NCBI RefSeq assembly: GCF_900142735.1
Contig: NZ_FRBY01000002.1
Span: 62,001 to 126,000 of the forward strand
From: Flavobacterium saccharophilum
GTDB lineage: Bacteria; Bacteroidota; Bacteroidia; Flavobacteriales; Flavobacteriaceae
DNA length: 64,000 nucleotides
Direction: 5' to 3'
Shown here piece by piece: positions 54,450-63,673 of this stretch. Below the pieces are notes generated by a model, which saw only the letters and a program-made list of their open reading frames with translations, was not told the DNA's origin and did not search any database. The position numbers and the translations under genes were made by a program. Position 1 is the stretch's first letter. Each line of letters starts with the position of its first letter.

Positions 54450-54512
54450 GTAAACAGGTTCTTAAGGACCACCAAAAAACTCCTTAACAAATTAAGGTGT
54501 TTTTTTTATGTC
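54450..54512 (+). repeat. Direct repeat, copy 2 (resembles the tRNA-Val terminator region)
   Basis: AAACTCCTTAACAAATTAAGG (54477-54497) and the following TGTTTTTTTTATGTC differ from 51406-51440 by two substitutions and one extra T. The 25 bases before it (GTAAACAGGTTCTTAAGG) resemble those before copy 3 (56249-56275). It can also form a terminator stem. Confidence 0.65.
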
Positions 54513-54650
54513 TGATTTTCTTAAGTTTTGCTAGCAAGAGCGGAACGCTTGTGCTAGCAGGGAACGTAATTATAATTTTTAATTTAGTAATGTCGTCAGT
54601 TTTTTTAATTAAAAACTTTTACTAGCGCTAAGTTTTGCAAGTAATTAATG

Positions 54651-54658
54651 TACTTTTG
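54651..54658 (+). promoter_or_regulatory. -7 element upstream of the M28 peptidase
   Basis: TACTTTTG, perfect TAnnTTTG, 34 bases before the ATG. Confidence 0.5.
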
Positions 54659-54691
54659 GTTTAACCAAAATGTTATTTATAAAAGTAAAAT

Positions 54692-55996
54692 ATGAAAAAA
54701 ATTATTGTAAGTATGTTTGTTCTAAGTCAATGTTTTAATGTACATGGACAATCGATTGATAAAATTATTACGAACAAGGAAGTAACTCGTATAGAGAAAA
54801 TACTTTCGGCTGATGATATGCAGGGTAGGAGAACTTTTACTCCCGGTATTGACAAAGCATCAGCCTTTATAGAATCAGAATTTGCAGCAATTGGTCTGCA
54901 AACTTTTAATGCGGCAACGAATTACAGACAAGAATTTTCGATGACTGCCTCTAGCGCCCTTTCTTCAAAAATTACTATTGATGGCAAAGAAATAAATAAT
55001 AATCAAGTTGTAACATTCTCTTACCTTCCTCAAGTTTCTTTAACTGAAAAAAGCGATATTTCTATTGTAAAAATCAATAAAGGAGATAACATTGGCCAGA
55101 AATTTAATGAATATTATAAAAGTCCGAAAAATCTTTTGGTACTAGTTGATCCATCATTTGATAATGTTTTACCGAATATTCAACATATTGATCGTGTAAA
55201 TGCTAATCCTGGAAACAATACAATTATGTTTGTTTTTGGTACTGTAGAAGCGACCGCTTTTTCTGTTGAACTAACGAATATAATTACCAAAAAAACATTG
55301 AATAATGTTGTTGGAATATTACCCGGAAAAACTAAGCCAAATGAATATGTGATTTTTTCAGGACATTATGATCATTTAGGAGTAGGCTCTCCTGAAGAAG
55401 GTGCTCCACATCCTGCAACAGATTCTATTTATAATGGTGCTAATGATGATGCCGCCGGAACAACAGCAGTAATTATGCTTGCGAAATATTTTAAAAAACA
55501 AAACAACAATGAGCGTACTATTATTTTTACCGCGTTTGTAGCTGAAGAAATAGGTGGTTATGGAGCCAAATATTTTTCTAAACAGCTTGCGCCAGAACAA
55601 GTAATTGCGATGTTTAATATTGAAATGATAGGAACAGAATCCAAATGGGGTAAAAACTCTGCTTACATTACAGGCTACGAAAAGTCGAATATGGGCCCCA
55701 TTTTGCAAACTAATTTAACAGGAACAAATTTTACATTTTATTCAGATCCTTATCCCGACCAACAATTATTTTACCGCTCAGACAACGCTACGTTAGCCAA
55801 GCTTGGAGTTCCTGCTCATACCATTTCTACTTCAAAAATGGATAGTGAGCCAACGTACCACACAGCCGATGATGAATTTGAAACGTTAGATATTGATAAC
55901 ATGACCCAAATAATAAAATCAATTGCATTAAGTTCTTCTTCGATTATTAGTGGAAAAGATACACCAACAAGAGTAAATACTACTCAACTGAAATAA
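54692..55996 (+). CDS. Exported M28-family metallopeptidase
   Basis: 434 residues with a signal peptide (1-20, ending VHGQS). The two-zinc aminopeptidase site of M28 is visible: His/Asp in FSGHYDHLGVG (near 225), Asp in NGANDDAAGTTA (near 250), catalytic EE in AFVAEEIGGYGAKYF (near 285), Asp in FNIEMIG and His in PTYHTADDE (near 390). It releases N-terminal amino acids in the periplasm or outside the cell. It stands between two copies of the direct repeat, with a strong terminator behind it. Confidence 0.92.
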   Translation: MKKIIVSMFVLSQCFNVHGQSIDKIITNKEVTRIEKILSADDMQGRRTFTPGIDKASAFIESEFAAIGLQTFNAATNYRQEFSMTASSALSSKITIDGKEINNNQVVTFSYLPQVSLTEKSDISIVKINKGDNIGQKFNEYYKSPKNLLVLVDPSFDNVLPNIQHIDRVNANPGNNTIMFVFGTVEATAFSVELTNIITKKTLNNVVGILPGKTKPNEYVIFSGHYDHLGVGSPEEGAPHPATDSIYNGANDDAAGTTAVIMLAKYFKKQNNNERTIIFTAFVAEEIGGYGAKYFSKQLAPEQVIAMFNIEMIGTESKWGKNSAYITGYEKSNMGPILQTNLTGTNFTFYSDPYPDQQLFYRSDNATLAKLGVPAHTISTSKMDSEPTYHTADDEFETLDIDNMTQIIKSIALSSSSIISGKDTPTRVNTTQLK

Positions 55997-56020
55997 TATA
56001 AGTAAATTAAAAAGATTCGA

Positions 56021-56060
56021 AAAAGCACTGAAAATGATTGGTTTTCAGTGCTTTTTTGTT
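56021..56060 (+). terminator. Terminator of the M28 peptidase gene
   Basis: AAAAGCACTGAAAA (56021-56034) pairs perfectly with TTTTCAGTGCTTTT (56042-56055), loop TGATTGG, T-run. Confidence 0.85.
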
Positions 56061-56130
56061 TCTTGTCTTCATCTGATATTGGTTGACTATTTTCGTTTTA
56101 TCTATATCAAAAATATTTAATTGCAGACCC

Positions 56131-56181
56131 AATATCAATCAGTTCAGAATATCAATCAGTTCAGAATATCAATCAGTTCAG
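56131..56181. repeat. Three tandem copies of a 17-base unit
   Basis: AATATCAATCAGTTCAG is repeated exactly three times and followed by AATAT, the start of a fourth. Confidence 0.9.
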
Positions 56182-56248
56182 AATATTTTAAGGCGCTTTT
56201 TAGAGTTTTCACATTGTAATTTTCTTCAAATCCTGTGAAAATTGGTTT

Positions 56249-56306
56249 GTAAATAGACTCGTAAGAACTACCAAGAAACTCCTTGAGAAATTAATGTGTG
56301 TTTTTA
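56249..56306. repeat. Direct repeat, copy 3
   Basis: AAACTCCTTGAGAAATTAA (56276-56294) resembles the tRNA terminator arm and loop at 51406-51424, but the right arm has decayed. The bases before it (GTAAATAGACTCGTAAGAAC) match those before copy 2 at most positions. Confidence 0.5.
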
Positions 56307-57233
56307 TTTAAAAAATTCATCAAAACTTTCTTTTTTTGATTTTTGATACTTTTCAATATAGGCGTCTAAAAAACCGCTTTGCTTTAAAAATTGCATTGGA
56401 TCTTTTATATTGATTATTTCGTCAATTGCTTTTTGTTTGTCTTTTTGTCTATTGAAATAAGCTTCTGTTATTTTATAACCCATCCAATATCCTAAATCAT
56501 TTGGTCTGTCATCTTTTTTAGAAGTACCGTATAGCCAATCCTGGTAATCAGGATTTTTTAATCTCATTACAAATTCCTGACATAATTTGTCTTTGTTTTG
56601 TTCTCCATATTGATAAGAAAGCTGATTTATTGCATCTCCTGAAATAAGTTCTCCAATAAAGTCTGCACCTCCTTCAAGTAAACACCATTTTAATAACACA
56701 TCTTTACCTTCTATCTTTTGCTGATAGTGGATAAGTTCATGTGCAATTAAACCTGAAATTCCATCTAAATTTGTAAGCTTTTCGGTTCCAATAATAATTC
56801 CTTCGGGGGCCGAAGTTCCGCCTGAATTAAATCTCCCATAAACAAAATAAATTGGAGGAAATTTTGCATTTGGATACCAATATTTTAAGGCACTATAAAT
56901 AGCTCTGACTCTCTTTTCCTTAGAAGAAATATTGTCTAAAACATTTCTTGAAAGCTCATAATCTGCTTTTCTTTTCTTCACAACAGCAAAAAGAGAGTCG
57001 GCATTGATTATTCTGTTTTCAGTAAATCCTTTAATACCTGGAGAACCTTTTTGCATATATTCAACAAACGGATTTTGTTTTGATTTATCCATTTTGTCAA
57101 ATGCATCCCAAAAATTCTTTGAATCTTTCGTTTCAAAAATGGCATCTAAGGGATTGTTTGAGAAATTACTTTGTCCAAGAATAAAATTAGAAAAAATAAC
57201 AAAAAGTGTTGTAAAAACAAGGTTTAACTTCAT
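56304..57233 (-). CDS. Exported zincin-like protein (DUF2268-type)
   Basis: 309 residues with a signal peptide (1-20, ending LGQS). The zinc motif HELIHYQQ is in GLIAHELIHYQQKIEG (near 163-167); the downstream LLEGGADFIGELISG holds the third ligand Glu of gluzincin-like folds. The overall pattern recalls DUF2268, predicted zinc-dependent proteases, but I am not certain of the family. The substrate is unknown. The stop codon lies in the third direct repeat. Confidence 0.75.
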   Translation of the reverse strand: MKLNLVFTTLFVIFSNFILGQSNFSNNPLDAIFETKDSKNFWDAFDKMDKSKQNPFVEYMQKGSPGIKGFTENRIINADSLFAVVKKRKADYELSRNVLDNISSKEKRVRAIYSALKYWYPNAKFPPIYFVYGRFNSGGTSAPEGIIIGTEKLTNLDGISGLIAHELIHYQQKIEGKDVLLKWCLLEGGADFIGELISGDAINQLSYQYGEQNKDKLCQEFVMRLKNPDYQDWLYGTSKKDDRPNDLGYWMGYKITEAYFNRQKDKQKAIDEIINIKDPMQFLKQSGFLDAYIEKYQKSKKESFDEFFK

Positions 57234-57317
57234 GTTTTATAATTTATGCGTCAATACTATTTAGATGCAATTTAGTTTTTTTCAAATTATAATTGGGTTA
57301 AAATCAGTTTTTAGATA

Positions 57318-58616
57318 TTAATTTTTGAAGCGTTTCGCATTTACAGCATTAAAAGAATAAGATATCATTAGATAACTCCATAATGCTAACTTATTTTCAT
57401 CTTGTATTTTAGGTAAGTACTTCATTGAGTCTGTTGATTTATAAAATGAAAAGGCATAATTTATTTCTAATTGCTTAATTGGTATGTATTTTATTGAAAA
57501 ATCATTTTCAAATCCGAGGAAATTTGACGCTGGTTCACCGAGATTGTTGATCAGGGGATATTGATTATAAAAAAGATGAAAGTCAGAACGTAACGATAAT
57601 TTAGTATTTATTGGTATTGTAGTAAACAAATAAGGATTCACTAAGCCTTTTCCGCCAACATCAGTAGGGAAGCGTGTAAATACATTCATATTTCCATTAA
57701 ATTTCCAGGTCACACCATATAAAACATCAAAATCTCCAGATTCGTTTGTAGCTAGTGAAGAACGGCTTCCACTAATTATTTCAGCACCCAGTCGCCAGAT
57801 TGATTTTTGAAGCGTTAATCGAATTTCGGGCTGAAGATAGTAAGCAAACAATTTTTGACCTTTCGGATTTTTACCGAATTGTAAATAGGAATTAAGTGTA
57901 TAATACCATTGCTTTCTTTTAAACTCAATCCTTCCGCCAGTAGTTGCACGGGTATACATTTCGTCTGAAGTTGTACTTTTTAAAAAATCAACAATATTCA
58001 TTGAATTAAAAGAAAAATACTTATCAGAATTATAATGAAAATTATTCATTAACAAGTATTTGTAACGATTTGAAGCAACTGGAGAATAAAAAGTTTCAAA
58101 TTCGTCATTATAATTGCGAGTAAACAAAAAGAAAAAATCATTGGAGATATGATTCGAATATTTCATAAACCTTATTCCTTCGTGTGATCTGCCTTGTTGC
58201 GCCCATGGTGCATCAGAGAAGAGTCTGCCATTATCCAATAAAATACTTTGCCTTCCTAATCTGAAGTTGAACGATTTAAATTTCGTTTCAAAAAACAACT
58301 GATAAAAATTAATGCTTCCTACTTTAGAAGCTTTATTATTTTGATCCCAAAGATGAATTTCCTGCAAATCAGATTTAATCAACCAATTTTCTCTTGCATA
58401 ATGCATTGAAATCCTGTTTCTCTGTGTAATATAGAAATAAGGATCAATCGAATCATTTGGTGCAAGTATATAATTTGAAGTGAATTCGGCTCTGGGTCTA
58501 ATTTCTATATCCATTAAGAACTGCCTTGATAAACTATCTTTCTGTTGAGCATTAAGTTGAAGTATAACAAAAAAAAGCAATAGATGATTTATTTTTATTA
58601 GCGTTTTTATTGCCAT
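57318..58616 (-). CDS. Alginate-export-like outer-membrane barrel protein
   Basis: 432 residues, with a signal peptide (1-23, ending LNAQQ) and repeated amphipathic strands ending in YSFNAVNAKRF. IEIRPRAEFTSNY, QRNRISMHYARENWLIKSDL and FRLGRQSILLDNGRLFSDAP are close to the alginate export (AlgE/DUF) family used by Bacteroidota proteins that need not export alginate. The ligand is unknown. Downstream of a TlpA-like gene is a terminator, so this gene is a separate unit. Confidence 0.75.
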   Translation of the reverse strand: MAIKTLIKINHLLLFFVILQLNAQQKDSLSRQFLMDIEIRPRAEFTSNYILAPNDSIDPYFYITQRNRISMHYARENWLIKSDLQEIHLWDQNNKASKVGSINFYQLFFETKFKSFNFRLGRQSILLDNGRLFSDAPWAQQGRSHEGIRFMKYSNHISNDFFFLFTRNYNDEFETFYSPVASNRYKYLLMNNFHYNSDKYFSFNSMNIVDFLKSTTSDEMYTRATTGGRIEFKRKQWYYTLNSYLQFGKNPKGQKLFAYYLQPEIRLTLQKSIWRLGAEIISGSRSSLATNESGDFDVLYGVTWKFNGNMNVFTRFPTDVGGKGLVNPYLFTTIPINTKLSLRSDFHLFYNQYPLINNLGEPASNFLGFENDFSIKYIPIKQLEINYAFSFYKSTDSMKYLPKIQDENKLALWSYLMISYSFNAVNAKRFKN

Positions 58617-58694
58617 AATTCTTTTATTCTATAGATTTAGTATATAAATACAATATTAGTCAAATTTATTTCTTTTACTATTTGTGATCCAAAA

Positions 58695-58722
58695 AAAACT
58701 CCAATTAAAAATTGGAGTTTTT
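58695..58722 (-). terminator. Terminator of the TlpA-like gene
   Basis: AAAACTCCAATT (58695-58706) pairs perfectly with AATTGGAGTTTT (58710-58721), loop AAA. Confidence 0.8.
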
Positions 58723-58756
58723 TGTATTTAGATTTCAAAATATTAGCTTAAGATAT

Positions 58757-59548
58757 TTATTTAGCCAGCAATTTTCTTATTTCAGCTGCTATATTATCCA
58801 AATTACCCGGAGCATTCCCGGTTGCTACAAATTTAATAACTCCATTTTTATCAATTAAAAAGTTTTTAGGAATAGAAGCTTTTGCATAGTCATTCCATAT
58901 TTTTCTATCTGTATCAACGCCATAATTAAAATCAATTCCGTCTTTTCTTAATTTAGTAACTTTATTCAATACTTTTTCTTGCGTTTCTCCACTAGAGATT
59001 GCTAAAAACACAAAATTATCATTTTTAAATGGCTCGATAATTTTTGATGGAATATCGTAAAATTCCATTAAGCAAGGTGCACACCAAGTTGCCCAGAAAT
59101 TCACCAAAACAACTTTTCCCTTTAAATCAGAAAGTTTAATTTCTTTACCATCTACCAGTTTTAAGGTAAAATCTTTTGCATTATCATTTACGTTTAATAT
59201 ATATTCTTTATCTTCCGTTTTAACTACGGTTTTATTCTCTACAGGTTGGGAACTCATTTTTTTCTCATTTTCTGTTTTTTCCTGTTCCGTATACATTCCA
59301 ATAAGAATTATGAATTCTTTTTCTCCAATTTTATCTCCAAACTTACTGGCTAACTCATTTCTTTTCTCTTCTGAAACTCCTTTGGTCATTGATTTAACAT
59401 AACCATCTGCGCCATATTTTTCAACTGTTTCCATTGAAACAATCTCATTATTTGCTATAATTACATATTCAGGTTTTTTGACATCTTTATTTTGCCCGTA
59501 AAAGGACTGAGAAATTATTATAAGAGCCAAAAGAAATAGTTTTTTCAT
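58757..59548 (-). CDS. Periplasmic TlpA-type thiol-disulfide reductase
   Basis: 263 residues. A signal peptide (1-18, ending FYGQN) is followed by an unusual N-terminal segment (25-115) containing NEIVSMETVEKYGADGYVKS. The thioredoxin domain starts near 120 with active site WCAPC (near 154-158) in VNFWATWCAPCLMEF and cis-Pro in ASIPKNFLID. TlpA/ResA proteins reduce disulfides, for example apocytochrome c cysteines, in the periplasm; the fused ccsBA in this window needs such a partner, but other substrates are possible. Confidence 0.88.
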   Translation of the reverse strand: MKKLFLLALIIISQSFYGQNKDVKKPEYVIIANNEIVSMETVEKYGADGYVKSMTKGVSEEKRNELASKFGDKIGEKEFIILIGMYTEQEKTENEKKMSSQPVENKTVVKTEDKEYILNVNDNAKDFTLKLVDGKEIKLSDLKGKVVLVNFWATWCAPCLMEFYDIPSKIIEPFKNDNFVFLAISSGETQEKVLNKVTKLRKDGIDFNYGVDTDRKIWNDYAKASIPKNFLIDKNGVIKFVATGNAPGNLDNIAAEIRKLLAK

Positions 59549-59670
59549 GTTTAGTTGGTTTTGAGATAGTTGTTTTTATTATGATAGCTTTACTTTTTGG
59601 TGAATATAGGAATTATCTTTATTAAAAATATCCTAAAAATTTCCCAATAAATGGGTTTCTTACGAATAAA

Positions 59671-59698
59671 AAAACTCCATTATTTCTAATGAAGTTTT
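59671..59698 (-). terminator. Terminator of the amidohydrolase gene
   Basis: AAAACTCCATTA (59671-59682) pairs with TAATGAAGTTTT (59687-59698) with one mismatch; a T-run follows on the minus strand. Confidence 0.65.
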
Positions 59699-59757
59699 AC
59701 TAACCAAATATTATTTTACAATTTCTCTGTTTTATTTTAAGGATGCCCCCATTTATA

Positions 59758-61494
59758 TTAATCAACGAAATAAACCTTTTTAATCTTATTGTTTTCAATA
59801 TGATAAATAGCAACCGCTTCTACGATTTCTTTTCCAAATTGTACACGTTCTTTGTCTATTACAATATTACCCTGAACAATTCGGCCCAATAATTCGCAAT
59901 GTAAATTAGGAACCTTTTCAAACATTGCTGCGTAATTTTTTCGCATTTGAGCTTTTCCTTTACCCGTTAATTTATCAGGATAAGTGTAAATTTCAACATC
60001 TTCTGCATAAGGTTCTAAAAAAGCTTCTATATTTCTCAAATTGTAAGCATTTAACTGTCTTTGCACCAATGCAAGCGGAGTTTCTTCGATAATAGATTCT
60101 GGGTTAAAAACGACTCCATTATTAATAACACGATCTATTTTAGATAAGTTTTCAATAGTATCGACAGGATTGGCATCCAGTAATATCAAGTTTGCTTTTT
60201 TTCCAACAGAGACGGTTCCAAATTCGTTTTCTTTGTTTAAAATTTTTGCACCGTTAATGGTTGAAGCCTGAATGATTTTCCAATTACTCATACCGCTTTT
60301 TTGCATCGCTATCACTTCGTTTAAATAAGAAGATGCATGCAAAGTACCAATGTTTCCGGCATCTGTCCCCGTAGCAATTAAAACTCCGGCATCAGATAGT
60401 TTTTTAAGATTCTCTGAACTGATTGTATTAACTTTTGTCATTCTTGCTACTTCTTTTTCAGAATTCATATGCGCTTTGTACTTATTAACAAGTACAGTAT
60501 CTGATAAATGTCTAAGATCTAAAAGTGTCCCTAACTGAAAAGGATCTGCAGTTTGTAATTCATGATCACTTATTTTTAATTTTTGGCCTAAAGTATTTTC
60601 GTAGCCATTAAAAACTTCCAAAGTAGGGCAGAGTATCGTTTTATTCTTTTTTAGTAATTGTACAAAATCGTCTTTTACAATTTCATCATCTACGCTATGT
60701 ACGAGAAAATCACAACCATTTTCTACAGCTAATTGTGCCGTAATTCTTTCTGTGGCATGGACAGCTACTTTTAAATTGTTTCTGTGAGCTTCGTCAATAA
60801 TAGATTTAATAATAGGCAAATTTTTTCTGGCACTCGCTTCAGTTTCTAAACCATCTGCACCTACAATGTACCAAATTTTAATAAAATCAGGGTGATAAGG
60901 CAATTGTTCCTGAACCATTTTTATTCCATCATCAACAGTTTTTACTAAGCTAAACGGTGCTTCATCTTTGAGATTTTCATATGCTTTAGGCTCATAGGTT
61001 GTCAATAATGGCCCTGTCATATAGATACTCGGTACATTATCCTTATTTTTGAATGCTTCTCTCTGCTTTAAATAACTGTATGATGCGCCAACATCAATTA
61101 CATTAGTAATACCATTTTGAAGATATCTTTTTAGCTTATCTTCCATGGTCTGATGTGCCAATTTCATTTCTTTTTCGTAGGGAACTTCGCTTCTTAGATT
61201 TATCACATCTGGGCGTGTGTATAGACCGCCATTCTGGAAAAAATGTACGTGAGCATCAGTTAATCCCGGAAGCAAATATTTGCCTTTTCCGTCAATTACT
61301 ACCGCATCCTCAGGAATTTTTACTTTCCCCGATTGAATTTTAGAAATTAAATCCCTAGTAATCAACACTGTTTGGTTAGGGACTAGTTTCTGTTTTTCAA
61401 CATCAGCTATCGTTACATTGGTTATGTAGGTCTGAGCAAAAAGGGGATAAGCGAAAACTAAAAATAGGACGGTAAAAAGTAATTTGTTTCTCAT
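59758..61494 (-). CDS. Exported amidohydrolase fused to an NTF2-like domain
   Basis: 578 residues with a signal peptide (1-21, ending LFAQT). The amidohydrolase barrel (25-455) has the metal motif HVHF in GLTDAHVHFFQNGG (near 81), VAVHATERI and GTDAGNIG. The typical KKANLILLDANP end of the composite beta domain follows. A C-terminal NTF2-like/SnoaL domain (about 462-578, LVQRQLNAYNLRNIEAFLEP) is attached, an unusual pairing. Prolidase- or imidazolonepropionase-like hydrolysis is possible. Transcribed alone. Confidence 0.82.
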   Translation of the reverse strand: MRNKLLFTVLFLVFAYPLFAQTYITNVTIADVEKQKLVPNQTVLITRDLISKIQSGKVKIPEDAVVIDGKGKYLLPGLTDAHVHFFQNGGLYTRPDVINLRSEVPYEKEMKLAHQTMEDKLKRYLQNGITNVIDVGASYSYLKQREAFKNKDNVPSIYMTGPLLTTYEPKAYENLKDEAPFSLVKTVDDGIKMVQEQLPYHPDFIKIWYIVGADGLETEASARKNLPIIKSIIDEAHRNNLKVAVHATERITAQLAVENGCDFLVHSVDDEIVKDDFVQLLKKNKTILCPTLEVFNGYENTLGQKLKISDHELQTADPFQLGTLLDLRHLSDTVLVNKYKAHMNSEKEVARMTKVNTISSENLKKLSDAGVLIATGTDAGNIGTLHASSYLNEVIAMQKSGMSNWKIIQASTINGAKILNKENEFGTVSVGKKANLILLDANPVDTIENLSKIDRVINNGVVFNPESIIEETPLALVQRQLNAYNLRNIEAFLEPYAEDVEIYTYPDKLTGKGKAQMRKNYAAMFEKVPNLHCELLGRIVQGNIVIDKERVQFGKEIVEAVAIYHIENNKIKKVYFVD

Positions 61495-62036
61495 GATGGC
61501 CTTTGTTAATTATTCTATTGATTATTTATCTGATTCAAATACAACCAATTTAAACTGATATTGTGACTATTAGACGTAACGAATATAAGAAATATCTTTA
61601 TTATTAATAATTAATTCAATTGTGCCATATTAATCTATAAATTGGCTAAATTTTTCTCTGAACTAATCTGGAGAAATCCCTTATTTCGCCACAAATACCA
61701 GATTTTTATTTCCAGTATTGATTTCTCTTAATAATAAAAATTGATGTGATATTCCTTTATAAATCACGTCCTAATCTGTAGTAGTTATGAGATGTAAGCA
61801 TAATTATTAAGCTGCCTTTTTCAATTTGCAGAATTTAATTATTTCATAATAAAAACTCACTACTTTATTGATTATTAATGTTGTATATTTATTAATTCCC
61901 ATTTAGGATTAAAAAGAGTTGATATTTTTTTTCATGCTTAAGGAAAAATAGCCAACTCTTCGGGAAAATCTGTCTAACCCCAGCGACAGAAATAAATGGA
62001 ACTTTGTAATATCTTATATAATTAAAATCAAACAAC
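61495..62036. other. 540-base gap upstream of the GAPDH gene
   Basis: AT-rich DNA between the divergent amidohydrolase and GAPDH genes. I see no ORF, RNA gene or clear operator in it. ACTTTGTAATATC near 62000 is only a weak promoter candidate for the rightward gene. Confidence 0.5.
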
Positions 62037-63020
62037 ATGAAAAAAATAGCAATTAATGGTTTTGGCAGAATTGGAAGATCATCACTAAAAATAATTTTGG
62101 ATACGCCAGATTTAGAAGTGGTAGGAATTAATGATTTAATGACAATTGAAAATGCAGTTTACTTATTAAAGTACGATAGCATCTACGGCAAGTACAATAA
62201 GAAAGTAAGTTTTGAAGGCGATTTTATATTGATAGATGATCACAAAATAAGATATACAGCAATAAAAGATCCTGCAGAACTACCATGGAAAGAGTTGCAA
62301 GTAGATGTTGTAATAGAAAGTACAGGATTCTTTACCAATAAGGCAGATGCTGAAAAACATTTAACTGCAGGATCTAAATTTGTTGTCATATCAGGGCCAA
62401 CGAAAGATACACCAACAGTTGTTCATGGCGTAAATACCGAAGATGGCAAAGTGGCTGTGTTTTCATGTGCCAGCTGTACCACGAATAATATCAGTCCAAT
62501 TATTGAAATTTTAGGACGTAGAATAGGCATTAAAAAAGCAATTTTAAATACCACTCATGCTTATACAGCATCTCAAACATTGGTTGATGCTCCGTCTAAA
62601 AGAGAGCCAAGAATGGGGAGAACAGCAGGAATCAACTTAGCGCCAGCTGCAACTGGTGCTGCAATAGCAACAACAAAAGCTTTACCTCAATACTTGGGTA
62701 AATTTGATGGTGTTGCTGTAAGAGTTCCTGTTCCTGTTGGTTCAATATCTGACATCACTTTTGTAACAGAGAAACCAACTACAGTCGAAGAAATTAATTC
62801 CGTTTTAATCGAAGAATCAAAAACGGATCGCTATCATAAAGTAGTTGCTGTAACTGATGAACCGCTGGTTTCTACAGATATTATCAAAAGTCCTTTTGCT
62901 GCCACTGTCGATTTAGAAATGACAAGAGTAGTAGATGGCGATTTAGTGAAAGTAATGGCCTGGTATGATAATGAATGGGGCTTTACCAACCAAATGATTA
63001 GACAGATTCAGGAATTATAA
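62037..63020 (+). CDS. gap: Glyceraldehyde-3-phosphate dehydrogenase (divergent paralogue)
   Basis: 327 residues. The NAD-binding start INGFGRIGR and the catalytic Cys147 in SCASCTTNN with His174 in NTTHAYTASQ are canonical. SCASC replaces the usual SNASC, adding Cys144, and the S-loop (RMGRTAGINLAPAATGAAIA) differs from the glycolytic consensus RAARAAAxNIIPTSTGAA. It is therefore probably a second, specialised GAPDH rather than the main glycolytic gene. Neighbours are a PNPOx-like protein downstream and no glycolytic genes. Confidence 0.88.
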   Translation: MKKIAINGFGRIGRSSLKIILDTPDLEVVGINDLMTIENAVYLLKYDSIYGKYNKKVSFEGDFILIDDHKIRYTAIKDPAELPWKELQVDVVIESTGFFTNKADAEKHLTAGSKFVVISGPTKDTPTVVHGVNTEDGKVAVFSCASCTTNNISPIIEILGRRIGIKKAILNTTHAYTASQTLVDAPSKREPRMGRTAGINLAPAATGAAIATTKALPQYLGKFDGVAVRVPVPVGSISDITFVTEKPTTVEEINSVLIEESKTDRYHKVVAVTDEPLVSTDIIKSPFAATVDLEMTRVVDGDLVKVMAWYDNEWGFTNQMIRQIQEL

Positions 63021-63058
63021 TATTCTAAAGTAAAGTAGAAAAATCTAAAGCATTCGTT

Positions 63059-63673
63059 ATGAACTACGCACAATTAGCCTTTACAGATAATATTAAAAAA
63101 ATTCAGGAAGAAGCAGGAAGCAGAAATTCTTATGACCGAATGGAGAAAATGTCGGTTGTAGATGGATTGACAGATAATGAGATTAGATTCATTGGTGATA
63201 GGGATAGCTTTTATATGGCCAGCTTTGGAGAAAATGAATATCCGTATATTCAGCATCGCGGCGGACCAGCCGGGTTTATTAAAGTCATTGACAACAAAAC
63301 AATTGGTATTGTTGATTTTGCCGGCAACAGACAATATATATCGACAGGGAATATTTCTAAAAATGAAAACGTAGCACTTATTATGGTTTCATATCCACAA
63401 AGAGCCCGTCTAAAACTTTATGCACATGCAAAAATTGTTGAATTAAAAGATAATGAATCCTTATACAATTCTTTAAAACCGGAAGATTATAAGTTCCGTC
63501 CTGAAAGAATGATGATTTTTGAAATTCAGGCTTATGACTGGAATTGTCCTCAGCATATCACGCCACGTTATTCAACAGAAGAAATTGAAGAAGCATTATT
63601 ACCTCAAAAAAAATACATTAGTGATCTGGAAAACAAGGTAAAAGAACTTGAATTGAAATTATTAGATAAATAA
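63059..63673 (+). CDS. PNPOx-like FMN-binding protein
   Basis: 204 residues with a split beta-barrel flavin fold: FIGDRDSFYMASFGENEYPYIQ, GGPAGFIKVIDNKTIGIVDFAG and YISTGNISKNENVALIMVSYPQRARL. These match the pyridoxamine 5'-phosphate-oxidase-related group, which binds FMN or F420. The last 25 residues are a coiled coil (ISDLENKVKELELKLL). The reaction is not known. It follows the GAPDH gene after 38 bases and may share its transcript; its end overlaps the Crp/Fnr remnant on the other strand by 12 bases. Confidence 0.85.
   Translation: MNYAQLAFTDNIKKIQEEAGSRNSYDRMEKMSVVDGLTDNEIRFIGDRDSFYMASFGENEYPYIQHRGGPAGFIKVIDNKTIGIVDFAGNRQYISTGNISKNENVALIMVSYPQRARLKLYAHAKIVELKDNESLYNSLKPEDYKFRPERMMIFEIQAYDWNCPQHITPRYSTEEIEEALLPQKKYISDLENKVKELELKLLDK

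Larger units (their letters stand above)
54224..54691. other. Gap with a tRNA-terminator-like repeat and a hairpin
   Basis: About 470 bases between the divergent AraC and M28 genes. It holds the second direct repeat (54477-54512), a GC-richer hairpin GCTAGCA (54530-54536) / TGCTAGC (54552-54558) with inner AGCG/CGCT pairs, and a TACTTTTG -7 element (54651-54658) for the peptidase. No ORF is supported. Confidence 0.55.
55997..56303. other. Gap with terminator, 17-bp tandem repeat and third direct repeat
   Basis: About 300 bases between converging genes. It contains a terminator (56021-56060), three tandem 17-base units (56131-56181) and the third direct repeat (56249-56306), which overlaps the stop codon of the next gene. 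Confidence 0.6.

Noticed and set aside
56276..56306. Possible terminator of the zincin gene
   Set aside because: The right arm of the stem has decayed (TTAATGTG instead of TTAAGGAG) and the site overlaps the stop codon in the wrong orientation; kept as a repeat only.
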